Position numbers and translations under genes: made by a program. A model generated the notes under the pieces. It did not search any database. It worked only from the letters and a program-made list of their open reading frames with translations, and was not told where the DNA came from. Source: Mycobacteriaceae bacterium (GTDB lineage Bacteria > Actinomycetota > Actinomycetes > Mycobacteriales > Mycobacteriaceae). Taken from it: a DNA stretch of 64,000 nt. Below, piece by piece: positions 1 through 8,052 of this stretch. Position 1 is the first letter of the stretch. The number at the start of each line of letters is the position of its first letter. Location: positions 22,926 to 86,925 of the forward strand of contig JAFARC010000018.1 of assembly GCA_019245755.1 (NCBI GenBank), read 5' to 3'.

Positions 1-474
1 GCGTTGACGGATCCATCGCTCACCAACCCGGCGCTGACCGGTCCCAACTCGGCGCTGACCAGCCCCACTCCCGGCTTGACCAGCCCCGCCGGCTTGACCA
101 GCCCCGCCGGCTTGACGGCTCCGCCGGGAGCGCCGAACCCGGCGCTGACCGGGCCGGCCGGCCTCACCCCCGGCCTCACCCCCGGCCTGCCCGGGGCCGC
201 GGGCGAAGTGCCGATCAGCGCACCGATCGGCGATCCTGGACTGGGACCCACGTACCCGATCCTCGGCGCTGATCCTTCCCTGGCGGCCGCGCCGGCCACC
301 GGCGGCGGCGGTCTGATGAGCGACCTCTCGCAGGCCGCCAACCAACTTGGCCTGACCCAGGGCATCGACCTGCTCAAGGGTGTCCTAATGCCGTCGATCA
401 TGCAGGCCATCAAGGCCGGCGCGCCGGCGGCGGCACCCGCTCCGGCACCCCCGCCGCCGCCGGCGAGCGGGTAG
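1..474 (+). CDS. erp: Erp, exported repetitive surface protein (3' part, 5' end outside window)
   Basis: This is the C-terminal 157 codons of an exported repetitive cell-surface protein. The frame is open to base 1, and the TTG at base 4 is only an ORF-caller artefact. The visible part starts inside the repeat region, with degenerate PGLTSP-type units (PALTGP, SALTSP, AGLTSP, AGLTAP). A more conserved segment follows (LMSDLSQAANQLGLTQG), then a proline/alanine-rich tail. Erp is a secreted, cell-wall-associated protein linked to virulence and envelope integrity in mycobacteria, and its repeat number varies between species. It lies directly upstream of an Rv3811-type amidase, as Rv3810 does in H37Rv. 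The signal peptide is not visible. Identification rests on the repeat type and on synteny. Confidence 0.88.
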   Translation, partial: ALTDPSLTNPALTGPNSALTSPTPGLTSPAGLTSPAGLTAPPGAPNPALTGPAGLTPGLTPGLPGAAGEVPISAPIGDPGLGPTYPILGADPSLAAAPATGGGGLMSDLSQAANQLGLTQGIDLLKGVLMPSIMQAIKAGAPAAAPAPAPPPPPASG

Positions 475-488
475 TCCCCGCCGGAAAG

Positions 489-531
489 AACGGCACCGCA
501 GGGCAAGCCCCCTCGGCCCTGCGGTGCCGTT
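489..531 (+). terminator. Strong hairpin after erp
   Basis: Bases 489-504 (AACGGCACCGCAGGGC) and 516-531 form a perfect 16-bp inverted repeat with an 11-nt loop, 15 nt after the erp stop. No T-tract follows, which is common for mycobacterial terminators. A second small palindrome (GACACGGCCGTGTC, 547-560) lies before the next gene and may belong to its promoter. Confidence 0.75.
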
Positions 532-600
532 GCAGGCTTGCGGCGCGACACGGCCGTGTCAAACCACTTGTAACAGTGGTCCCATACGTAACATCAGGCC

Positions 601-2229
601 GTGCCGTGCCGTCGCCCAGCGCCGTCGCTCGTGTTCACCGCGATTGCGGCGACTGTAGTGCTGTTGCCGTGGGCGGTCGACGGCGTCCCCGGCGACAGCA
701 AGCCACCCGCGGCGCCCACCCAGACCGAACTGTCCCAGCAGCCGCTGACCGGTGTGGGCGCCGGCGTCACGATCCGCGAGGTCAGCCAGCCCACGCCGTT
801 TTCGATGGTCGCGCTCACCGCCGCCGACCTGACCGGCACGACAGCGCGGGTACGCGCCAAGCGGCCCGACGGATCGTGGGGGCCCTGGTACCGCGCCCAC
901 GCCGAGGAGTCCGGTGGTCCGTCAGACGGTGACCACGGCCCGCGCGGCACCGAGCCGGTCTTCGTCGGGAAAACGACCAGCGTGCAGATCGCGATCAACC
1001 GGCCGACCACGTCTGCCGGCCCTCCTCCGCCCACCACTACGCCCGGGGACAGCAAGGCCGACCTGGGATACCTGCCCGCGACCGTGACGCAACCGTTCGG
1101 CCAGAACCTCAACGCGGTGCTGATCTCTCCACCGCAAGCTCCGGCCGACACCACGTGGTCACCGCCGACCGCCGTGCAGGCCCCCGGTCAACCGCCGAAC
1201 ATCATCTCCCGCGCCCAGTGGGGCGCCGACGAATCCATGCGGTGTGGAAACCCAGAGTATGACAACGGAATTCGGGCCGGCATTGTGCACCACACCGCCG
1301 GCAGCAACGACTATTCACCGCAGGACTCCGCCGAGATCATCCGCGCCATCTACGCCTACCACACCCGCACACTGGGCTGGTGCGACATCGGCTACAACGC
1401 GCTGGTCGACAAGTACGGGCAGGTTTTCGAGGGCCACTTCGGCGGCATCACCAAGCCGGTGCAGGGCACCCACACCGGCGGCTTCAACAAGAACACCTGG
1501 GCAGTCGCGATGATCGGTGACTTCGACACGGTGCCGCCGACCCCGGAGCAAGTCCGCTCGGTCGGGCGGCTACTGGGGTGGCGGCTTGCGATGGACGGCG
1601 TCAACCCGAAGGGCACTGTGCAGTTGACCTCCGAGGGCGGCCCGTTCACCTTCTTCCCGGCGGGCGCGCGGCCGACGCTGCCGACGATTTTCGCGCACCG
1701 CGACACCGGCAACACCGACTGCCCAGGCAACGCGGGTTATGCGGCGTTGCCCCAGATCCGTGACATCGCAGCCCGGTTCAACCAGCCGGTGGGACCTGCT
1801 GACCTCGCCGACACGTTGAAAGGCGGCGCGATCTACGACCGGTGGCAGGCCACCGGCGGTCCGAGCGGCCTGCTCGGCGCGCCGACGACGCCGGAGACCT
1901 CCGGCGAAGGGCACACCCGCTACGTTCGGTTCAACCATGGCGCGATCTACTGGTCACCCGAAACCGGCGCCGCCCCGGTACTCGGCGCGATCTACGACGC
2001 GTGGGCCGCGCAGGGCTTCGAGCGTGGCCCGCTCGGCCTGCCGACCAGCGGCGAGCTCCAGGAGCCCGAGTGGATCGTGCAGAACTTCCAACACGGCACC
2101 CTGAACTTCGACCGGCAGAGTTCGGCCGTGCTGCGGGTCATCGACGGAGTAGCCCTGGAGTTGCCGCCGCCCTCACCGGAGGGACCACCGGTTCAGCTGG
2201 AACGGTTCTCGGCCCCGGTGAAGCCGTAA
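601..2229 (+). CDS. N-acetylmuramoyl-L-alanine amidase (PGRP fold) with LGFP repeats, Rv3811 type
   Basis: A secreted peptidoglycan-binding or hydrolysing protein of 542 aa. The N-terminus has a hydrophobic signal-like stretch (FTAIAATVVLLPWAVDG). Residues about 200-390 form a peptidoglycan-recognition/amidase_2 domain with the typical blocks ISRAQWGADE, GIVHHTAG, YNALVDKYGQVFEG and FAHRDTGNTDCPG. The two histidines and the DC pair are the expected zinc-site region. Residues about 400-530 hold LGFP-type repeats (IYDRWQATGG..GLLGAPTT, IYDAWAAQG..GPLGLPTS), which bind the envelope. The GTG start at 601 is chosen because it precedes the signal-like segment. The stop is one base from the convergent HAD gene. 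In H37Rv a PE_PGRS gene lies at this boundary and is absent here. Confidence 0.88.
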   Translation: MPCRRPAPSLVFTAIAATVVLLPWAVDGVPGDSKPPAAPTQTELSQQPLTGVGAGVTIREVSQPTPFSMVALTAADLTGTTARVRAKRPDGSWGPWYRAHAEESGGPSDGDHGPRGTEPVFVGKTTSVQIAINRPTTSAGPPPPTTTPGDSKADLGYLPATVTQPFGQNLNAVLISPPQAPADTTWSPPTAVQAPGQPPNIISRAQWGADESMRCGNPEYDNGIRAGIVHHTAGSNDYSPQDSAEIIRAIYAYHTRTLGWCDIGYNALVDKYGQVFEGHFGGITKPVQGTHTGGFNKNTWAVAMIGDFDTVPPTPEQVRSVGRLLGWRLAMDGVNPKGTVQLTSEGGPFTFFPAGARPTLPTIFAHRDTGNTDCPGNAGYAALPQIRDIAARFNQPVGPADLADTLKGGAIYDRWQATGGPSGLLGAPTTPETSGEGHTRYVRFNHGAIYWSPETGAAPVLGAIYDAWAAQGFERGPLGLPTSGELQEPEWIVQNFQHGTLNFDRQSSAVLRVIDGVALELPPPSPEGPPVQLERFSAPVKP

Positions 2230-2230
2230 C

Positions 2231-3046
2231 TCACAGCCACCAGCGTTCGAGCACCCGGGCCACGCCGTCGTCGGTGTTGGCCGCGGTGACTTCATTGGCC
2301 GCCGCCACCGCCTCGGGGTGGGCATTGCCCATCGCGACACCGTGCCCGGCCCACACCAGCAGCGGCACGTCATTGGGCATGTCACCGAACGCGACCACAT
2401 CGTCGGCGGCGATGCCGAGCGGGCCCGCCACCTGCTGGACGCCGGTGGCCTTGCTGATGCCCCGCGGCACCACCTCGATCAGCCCGTTGTTCGTCGAGTA
2501 GGTGACGTCGCCGTCGACACCGATGTACCTGCGCAACTCGGCCGCCATGTCGGCGCTACGGGCGCCGGCCTTGCGAATCAGCAGTTTGACGGCGGGCGCG
2601 CTCAGCAGGTCGTCCAGCGACACCTCGGTGTTGTCCGGATTCAGCCAGGCATGCTCGTACCCGGGCGAGCTGACGAACTGCGGGGTGGCCGCGTCGTGGG
2701 CGCTCCTGCCGACCCTCTCGACAGCCAGGCCGGCCTCCGGGATGGCGCGCGCCGCCAACTCGGCGAGCTCACCGAGCACGTCGGGCGCCAGCGTGCGCGC
2801 TGAAACGATCCGATCGGTGTCCGGGTCGTACACGACCGCGCCGTTGGCGCACACCGCCATCGGGGCGAACCCAAGCGCGTCGACAACCGGTTTGATCCAG
2901 CGTGGCGGACGACCGGTCGCCAGCACGAACGCCACCCCCGAGGACACCGCGGCGCGCACCGCCGCTCGAGTGCGTTCGGTGACCGTCTCGTCGTCGGAGA
3001 GCAGCGTCCCGTCCACGTCACTGGCGATCATGGCGGGCAGACTCAT
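2231..3046 (-). CDS. HAD-superfamily (Cof-type) phosphatase, Rv3813c type
   Basis: A 271-aa cytosolic HAD hydrolase. Motif I is DVDGTLLSDD near residue 11, motif II is the threonine in LATGRPPRW, and motif IV is FGDMPNDVPLL followed by GVAMGNA. The large cap between motifs II and III is typical of the Cof/YbiV group, which acts on sugar phosphates, FMN or similar small phosphomonoesters. The substrate cannot be read from the sequence. It is the last gene of a minus-strand run with the two acyltransferases upstream. A 35-bp tandem duplication covers its start region, so it has two near-identical leader segments, but only the ATG at 3046 is in frame. Confidence 0.87.
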   Translation of the reverse strand: MSLPAMIASDVDGTLLSDDETVTERTRAAVRAAVSSGVAFVLATGRPPRWIKPVVDALGFAPMAVCANGAVVYDPDTDRIVSARTLAPDVLGELAELAARAIPEAGLAVERVGRSAHDAATPQFVSSPGYEHAWLNPDNTEVSLDDLLSAPAVKLLIRKAGARSADMAAELRRYIGVDGDVTYSTNNGLIEVVPRGISKATGVQQVAGPLGIAADDVVAFGDMPNDVPLLVWAGHGVAMGNAHPEAVAAANEVTAANTDDGVARVLERWWL

Positions 3047-3111
3047 CCGCGCGATCCGCCTTCGCTTCTCGCTGACCTCATCCGCGCGATCCGCCTTCGC
3101 TTCTCGCTGAC
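3042..3111. repeat. 35-bp tandem duplication at a gene junction
   Basis: Two identical head-to-tail copies of a 35-bp unit (3042-3076 and 3077-3111) lie between the Rv3814c-type stop and the HAD gene start. The unit carries the HAD gene's ATG and its purine-rich leader, so the leader and start triplet are doubled. Since 35 is not a multiple of three, the upstream ATG copy is out of frame. Confidence 0.95.
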
Positions 3112-3112
3112 C

Positions 3113-3862
3113 TCACGCGCGCTCCGCCCTTTTCCGGGCCCGCTCGGCCAACTCCGCCTCGTCGAGCACCTTGGCCTCCGCCGGCGTCGGCGCGCTACCG
3201 CCCATCCGGCGTGGCACCCAGTACGCGCCGCCCGGATGGGGATACTGCCGCTGCGCCTGATCCAGCAGGGCGGTCATCGACTCCCGCAACACGGCGTTGG
3301 TGTGCTCGACGGAGTCGTCGGCATACAGCGGCGCTCCGACGTGCACGATCACCGGGATTTTGCTGCGACCCAGGTTTCTCGGATGGTCCTTGGTCCAGAT
3401 CCGCTGCGCTCCCCACACGATGATCGGAACAATCGGCACGTTGGCCTCGCGCGCCATCCGCGCCGCACCGGATTTGAACTCCTTCAGTTCGAAGCTGCGG
3501 CTGATCGTCGCTTCCGGATAGACGCCGACCAGCTCGCCCGCCCTCAGCCGCTCGACCGCGACCGCGTATGACTGCGCCCCTGCGCGGCGGTTGACCGGGA
3601 TCGATCCGGTGTGCCTGATCAGGTAACGGATGATCATTACCCGCTGCATCTCCTCTTTGATCATGAACCGCATCCGGCGGTGCCGATGATGAACCGCCAG
3701 CGCCGCCGGCAGCCAGTCGACATAGCTGGTGTGGTTGATCGCGGCCACCACGCCGCCGCGCTCGGCAATGTTTTCCAGCCCTTGGTAGGTGATTTTCGTC
3801 CCGGCCGCGGCGACGGTGATCTTGGCGAGGCTTTCCAGGGTTCGAAAGACCGGTTCGGCCAT
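3113..3862 (-). CDS. 1-acylglycerol-3-phosphate acyltransferase family protein, Rv3814c type
   Basis: A 249-aa PlsC-family acyltransferase, predicted to move an acyl group from CoA or ACP to a glycerophosphate-type acceptor at the membrane. It has the NHX4D catalytic motif (NHTSYVD) near residue 38 and the glycerophosphate-binding block GVYPEATISRSF near residue 112, followed by KSGAARMA and PIIVWGAQRIWTKDHP. The ORF track runs 159 codons further upstream inside the neighbouring gene. The ATG at 3862 is chosen because GGGAG sits 8 nt before it and because the upstream gene stops at 3868. It is a close paralogue of the gene at 3868-4647, evidently by tandem duplication. Its acyl specificity is unknown. 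Confidence 0.88.
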   Translation of the reverse strand: MAEPVFRTLESLAKITVAAAGTKITYQGLENIAERGGVVAAINHTSYVDWLPAALAVHHRHRRMRFMIKEEMQRVMIIRYLIRHTGSIPVNRRAGAQSYAVAVERLRAGELVGVYPEATISRSFELKEFKSGAARMAREANVPIVPIIVWGAQRIWTKDHPRNLGRSKIPVIVHVGAPLYADDSVEHTNAVLRESMTALLDQAQRQYPHPGGAYWVPRRMGGSAPTPAEAKVLDEAELAERARKRAERA

Positions 3863-3867
3863 CGGCG

Positions 3868-4647
3868 TTACTCCCGTTGTCCGGCCTGCCCGGACTGTCT
3901 CTCGGCGCGGCGAGCGGCCTTCGCCGCCGCTTCGTCGGCATCCATTCGCGCAGCTTCGGCCAGTGTCGGGGCCCCGCCGCCGAGCCGGTGCGGCACCCAG
4001 TACTCGCCGGGGGGGTGCGGACCGTAGTCGTCCTGCACGCGTTCCAGCAGGTGCTGCATCCGGGAGTGCAACAACGCGGTCAGCTCGGCGGCCGGCAATG
4101 TCGGCGGGATCGGCTCTCCGACGGCGACGCTGATGGGCACCTTGGGCCGGAAAATCTTCTTCGGGTGGTCCTTGGTCCAGATACGCTGAGCGCCCCAGAC
4201 GATGTGCGGCACGATCGGCACACCGGCCTCGAGCGCCATCCGCGCCGCGCCCGACTTGAACTCCTTGATTTCGAAGCTGCGACTGATCGTGGCCTCGGGA
4301 TAAACCCCGACGAGTTCTCCCGCCTTGAGCACCTCGCACGCCTTCGCGAAAGACTCCCCGCCGCTTGAGCGGTCCACGGGGATATGGCGCAGACTCCGCA
4401 TGATCGGCCCGGCGAGCTTGTGGTCGAACACTTCCTTTTTGGCCATGAACCGCACCTTGCGGCCGAGTCGCTGCCGGTAGGCCGGCAGTCCCGCGAACGT
4501 GAAGTCGAAGTAGCTGGTGTGGTTGATCGCGATGACGGCGCCAGCGGTGGCCGGTAGGTGCTCCACACCGGTGACTTTGAATGTCAGGCCCTGTAGCCGC
4601 CAGACCAGGCGGGCGGTCTGGATCACAGTGGCGTAAACCGGTTCCAC
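3868..4647 (-). CDS. 1-acylglycerol-3-phosphate acyltransferase family protein, Rv3815c type
   Basis: A 259-aa PlsC-family acyltransferase. It carries NHTSYFD (catalytic His/Asp) near residue 43 and VGVYPEATISRSFEIKEFKSG near residue 115. The Lys/Arg-rich C-terminal tail (AAKAARRAERQ) resembles that of its paralogue downstream. The GTG at 4647 (VEPVYATVIQ) is preferred over the longer track ORF because it gives a length near Rv3815c and leaves a divergent promoter gap before the gene at 4758. Five nucleotides separate it from the next acyltransferase, so the two are probably translationally linked. H37Rv has a third paralogue and a further gene beyond this point that are not present here. Confidence 0.86.
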   Translation of the reverse strand: MEPVYATVIQTARLVWRLQGLTFKVTGVEHLPATAGAVIAINHTSYFDFTFAGLPAYRQRLGRKVRFMAKKEVFDHKLAGPIMRSLRHIPVDRSSGGESFAKACEVLKAGELVGVYPEATISRSFEIKEFKSGAARMALEAGVPIVPHIVWGAQRIWTKDHPKKIFRPKVPISVAVGEPIPPTLPAAELTALLHSRMQHLLERVQDDYGPHPPGEYWVPHRLGGGAPTLAEAARMDADEAAAKAARRAERQSGQAGQRE

Positions 4648-4744
4648 ACCGTCGAGACTAGTGGCCGGGGCCGTCCGCCCGTGCCGAGAGGTTCTCCGGG
4701 CCGCTGACCGCGGTGCGCACGCGGATGCAGCCATCCCGTCCCGC

Positions 4745-4758
4745 TAAGCTCGGGCGGG
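4745..4758 (+). promoter_or_regulatory. Candidate leaderless -10 (TAAGCT) for the Rieske protein gene
   Basis: TAAGCT (4745-4750) fits the mycobacterial TANNNT -10 element and ends 7 nt before the GTG at 4758. That geometry would place transcription initiation at or next to the start codon. No good -35 is visible. This arrangement supports the GTG over the upstream ATG in the ORF track. Confidence 0.45.
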
Positions 4759-6308
4759 TGCAGGTTACGAGCGTCGGGCATGCCGGTTTCCGTATCGACA
4801 CCCATGCCGGGAGCATCCTGTGCGACCCGTGGGTGAACCCGGCGTACTTCGGCTCGTGGTTTCCGTTCCCCGACAACAGCGCACTGGACTGGGACGCGCT
4901 CGGAGATTGCGACTACCTCTACGTGTCGCACCTACACCACGACCACTTCGACCCGCGAAATCTGCGCGAGCATGTCAACAAGGATGCGGTTGTGCTGCTG
5001 CCGGACTATCCGGTGCCGGATCTGCGGCGCGAGTTGGAGAACCTAGGCTTCCATCGGTTCTTCGAGACCACGGATTCTGTCAAGCACCGTGTCAGCGGCC
5101 CCAAGGGTGAGCTTGATGTGATGATCATCGCGTTGCGGGCCCCGGCCGATGGCCCGATTGGTGACTCCGGGCTGGTGGTCGACGATTCAGAGACGGTGGC
5201 GTTCAACATGAACGACGCGCGTCCTGTCGACCTCGACGTAGTGCACGCCGATTTCGGCCAGGTCGACGTGCACATGCTGCAGTACTCGGGCGCCATCTGG
5301 TATCCGATGGTCTACGAGATGCCGGAGCGCGCCAAGGCGGCGTTTGGCAAGCAGAAACGTCAGCGTCAGATGGACCGCTGCCGGCAGTACATCGCTCAGA
5401 TGGGCGCCAGCTGGGTCATCCCGTCCGCTGGGCCACCGTGTTTTCTGGACCCCCAATTGCGCGTCTTGAACGACGATCACGGCGATCCGGCGAACATCTT
5501 CCCCGACCAGATGGTGTTTCTCGATGAGCTGCGCGCACACGGCCACGACGGCGGCCTGCTGATGATTCCCGGCTCGGCGGCGTCTTTTGTGGGCAGTTCG
5601 CTGCGGTCTTTGCGCCATCCAATGCCGGACGACCAGGTGGCGGCGATCTTCACCACCGGCAAGGCCGCCTACCTCGCCGATTACGCGCAGCGGATGGCGC
5701 CGCTGTTGGCCGCCGAGAAGGAGACCTGGGCACCGGCCGAGGGTGAGCCGCTGCTGGAGCCGTTGCGGGCGGTGTTCGAGCCGATCATGAGCCGAAGCGA
5801 TCAGATCTGCGACGGCATCGGCTACCCGGTGGAATTGTGCCTCGGCCCCGAGACGGTGGTGCTGGATTTCCCGAAACGTGCGGTGCGGGAGCCCGTTCCC
5901 GATGAGAAGTTCCGGTATGGTTTTGCGGTCGCACCGGAGCTGGTGCGCACGGTGTTGCGGGACCACGAGCCCGACTGGGTGAACACGATCTTCCTGTCGA
6001 CGAGGTTCCGGGCCTGGCGGGTCGGGGGCTACAACGAGTTTCTGTACACGTTTTTCAAGTGCCTGAGCGACGAGCGGATCGCATACGCCGACGGCTGGTT
6101 CGCCGAGGCGCATGACGACACCGCGTCGGTGGTGCTCGACGGGTGGGAGGTGCAGCGTCGCTGCCCGCACCTGAAGGCCGACCTGTCCAAGTTCGGTGTG
6201 GTGGAAGGCGCCACGCTGACCTGTAACCTGCATGGCTGGCAGTGGGATCTGCCCACCGGACGCTGCCTGACATCGCGGGGTCACGAGTTGCGGAGCGGGC
6301 GGGCATGA
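4758..6308 (+). CDS. Metallo-beta-lactamase-fold / Rieske [2Fe-2S] protein, Rv3818 type
   Basis: A 516-aa protein, the same length as I recall for Rv3818. The N-terminal half is an UlaG-like metallo-beta-lactamase fold: GHAGFRIDTHAGSILCDPW then SHLHHDHFDP with the HxHxDH-type metal motif. The C-terminal end carries a Rieske cluster motif, C-P-H near residue 468 and C-N-L-H-G-W near residue 493, which would bind a [2Fe-2S] cluster. The same domain pair occurs in CMP-N-acetylneuraminate hydroxylase-like proteins, but the real substrate here is unknown. The GTG at 4758 is chosen over the upstream in-frame ATG because of the leaderless-type -10 and the matching length. Its stop overlaps the next gene's start (ATGA). 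Confidence 0.86.
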   Translation: MQVTSVGHAGFRIDTHAGSILCDPWVNPAYFGSWFPFPDNSALDWDALGDCDYLYVSHLHHDHFDPRNLREHVNKDAVVLLPDYPVPDLRRELENLGFHRFFETTDSVKHRVSGPKGELDVMIIALRAPADGPIGDSGLVVDDSETVAFNMNDARPVDLDVVHADFGQVDVHMLQYSGAIWYPMVYEMPERAKAAFGKQKRQRQMDRCRQYIAQMGASWVIPSAGPPCFLDPQLRVLNDDHGDPANIFPDQMVFLDELRAHGHDGGLLMIPGSAASFVGSSLRSLRHPMPDDQVAAIFTTGKAAYLADYAQRMAPLLAAEKETWAPAEGEPLLEPLRAVFEPIMSRSDQICDGIGYPVELCLGPETVVLDFPKRAVREPVPDEKFRYGFAVAPELVRTVLRDHEPDWVNTIFLSTRFRAWRVGGYNEFLYTFFKCLSDERIAYADGWFAEAHDDTASVVLDGWEVQRRCPHLKADLSKFGVVEGATLTCNLHGWQWDLPTGRCLTSRGHELRSGRA

Positions 6309-6649
6309 CGACGCCCTACCTGCACTACGACGACGGCCTGGTCCAGCTGGATCGTGCTGCGATAACGTTGCGGCGCTACCACTTTCCGTCAGGCACGGCG
6401 AAGGTCATCCCATTGCGGTCGGTCCGCGGCTACCGCGTCAAGCCGCTGGGCCTGCTGGTTCAGCGGTTCCGGATCTGGGGCACCTCAGACCTGGTCCACT
6501 GGCTACCGCTGGACGGGCGCCGGCCGTTGAAGTCGACGCTGATCACGCTGGATGTGCCGGGTACCTGGCCGAAGCCGGCGTTCACGCCCTCGGATCCGGA
6601 CCGATTCGTCGAAATGCTGGACTTGCTGCTGGACAACCGGTCCGGCTGA
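6305..6649 (+). CDS. Conserved hypothetical protein, Rv3819 type
   Basis: A 114-aa soluble protein with no catalytic motif that I recognise. The pattern of short beta-type segments (DDGLVQLDRAAITLRRYHF, KVIPLRSVRGYRVKP, RRPLKSTLITLDVP) resembles a PH-like beta sandwich, but this is inference only. It overlaps the upstream Rieske protein gene by 4 nt (ATGA), so the two are translationally coupled and probably work together. The stop lies 6 nt from the convergent serS stop. In H37Rv the sulfolipid gene cluster sits exactly at this boundary. Confidence 0.8.
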   Translation: MTTPYLHYDDGLVQLDRAAITLRRYHFPSGTAKVIPLRSVRGYRVKPLGLLVQRFRIWGTSDLVHWLPLDGRRPLKSTLITLDVPGTWPKPAFTPSDPDRFVEMLDLLLDNRSG

Positions 6650-6655
6650 ATCCGC

Positions 6656-7906
6656 TCATTCGAGCACCTCTACACCGACATACGGCACCAGCGCGTCGGG
6701 AACACGCACGCGTCCGTCGGGCTGCTGATGGTTCTCCAAGATCGCCACCAACCACCGTGTGGTGGCCAATGTGCCGTTCAGCGTGGCGGCCATCTGCGGC
6801 CTGCCGTTTTCATCGCGGTACCGGATCGACAGCCGGCGCGCCTGAAAGGTGGTGCAGTTGGACGTCGAGGTGAGCTCGCGATAGGCGTGCTGACTCGGGA
6901 TCCACGCCTCGCAGTCGAATTTGCGCGCCGCCGAGGCACCAAGGTCACCTGCCGCGACGTCGATCACCCGATAGGGCACGTCGATCTTCGCCAGCATTTC
7001 GCGTTGCCAGCCGAGCAGGCGCTCATGTTCGGCCTCGGCGTCGGCGGGCCGGCAGTAGACGAACCCCTCCACCTTGTCGAACTGGTGCACCCGGATGATG
7101 CCGCGGGTGTCCTTGCCGTAGCTGCCGGCTTCCCGTCGGAAACACGACGACCACCCGGCGTATCGCAGTGGCCCGTCCGACAGGTCGATGATCTCCCCGG
7201 CGTGGTAGCCGGCGAGCGGGACTTCCGATGTCCCGACCAGGTAGAGGTCGTCCCCCTCCACCCGGTACACCTCTTCTGAATGTGCGCCCAAAAAGCCTGT
7301 GCCGGCCATGATCTCGGGCCGCACCAGTACGGGCGGGATCATCAGGGTGAACCCGTTGTCGACGGCCAGCGCCGCGGCGAGTTGCAACAGACCCAGCTGC
7401 AGGAGCGCACCGCGGCCGGTCAGGAAGTAAAACCGCGATCCCGAGACCTTGGCGCCGCGCTCCATGTCCAGCAGCCCCAGCGCTTCGCACAGCTCGAGGT
7501 GATCTTTCGGATTGGTGATGTCGCGTGGCGAGCCGACCGTGTCGAGCACGACGTAGTCGTCCTCTCCGCCGGCCGGGACGCCGTCGACGATGATGTTGGC
7601 GATCGCCATCTGCGCGGCCTGAAAGGCGGCCTCGGCGCTGGCTTGCTCGGCCTCGGCGTTTTTCACGTCGGCGGACAGTTGCTTTGCGTGCTCCAGCAGC
7701 GCCGGCCGCTCCGCCGGCGTGGCGGAGCCGACTTTCCGGCTGGCCGCCTTTTGCTCCGCACGCAGCTTGTCGGCGGTGGAAATCGCCGCCCGCCGTGCGG
7801 CGTCGGCGTCCAACAGCGCATCGACCAGCTCTGGGTCCTCCCCGCGGGCACGCTGCGACGCCCGCACCGCGTCCGGGTGCTCCCGCAGCACCTTCAGGTC
7901 GATCAC
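6656..7906 (-). CDS. serS: Seryl-tRNA synthetase
   Basis: SerS, 416 aa, charges tRNA-Ser (and tRNA-Sec where present). The N-terminal coiled-coil arm spans roughly residues 25-105 (many Ala/Glu/Gln heptads). Class II motifs follow: motif 2 around [21 protein letters not shown] and motif 3 near [15 protein letters not shown]. The [15 protein letters not shown] start is typical of the family. The GTG at 7906 is chosen because a TAGGGT -10 lies 7 nt upstream and the length matches H37Rv SerS (419 aa). The longer track ORF adds 53 unrelated residues. It is divergent from the Rv3835-type gene. Confidence 0.96.
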   Translation of the reverse strand: MIDLKVLREHPDAVRASQRARGEDPELVDALLDADAARRAAISTADKLRAEQKAASRKVGSATPAERPALLEHAKQLSADVKNAEAEQASAEAAFQAAQMAIANIIVDGVPAGGEDDYVVLDTVGSPRDITNPKDHLELCEALGLLDMERGAKVSGSRFYFLTGRGALLQLGLLQLAAALAVDNGFTLMIPPVLVRPEIMAGTGFLGAHSEEVYRVEGDDLYLVGTSEVPLAGYHAGEIIDLSDGPLRYAGWSSCFRREAGSYGKDTRGIIRVHQFDKVEGFVYCRPADAEAEHERLLGWQREMLAKIDVPYRVIDVAAGDLGASAARKFDCEAWIPSQHAYRELTSTSNCTTFQARRLSIRYRDENGRPQMAATLNGTLATTRWLVAILENHQQPDGRVRVPDALVPYVGVEVLE

Positions 7907-7913
7907 GGCGGCA

Positions 7914-7919
7914 ACCCTA
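7914..7919 (-). promoter_or_regulatory. Candidate leaderless -10 for serS
   Basis: On the minus strand TAGGGT is followed by 7 nt (TGCCGCC) and then the GTG start, the spacing expected for a leaderless transcript. The same TAGGGT hexamer sits at comparable spacing upstream of pheA and of the oxidoreductase at 30852. Confidence 0.45.
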
Positions 7920-8052
7920 CTTTTGAACTGCCTTGGCTGGTTCTGCGACCCCGAACCGAGACAGCGCGAACTACGCTCCCGGGCACAACCCCATAACGTT
8001 ACAACTGCATCACTTGTCGCACCGTTGGGCGCGCCTGTCACAATGGATCGCG

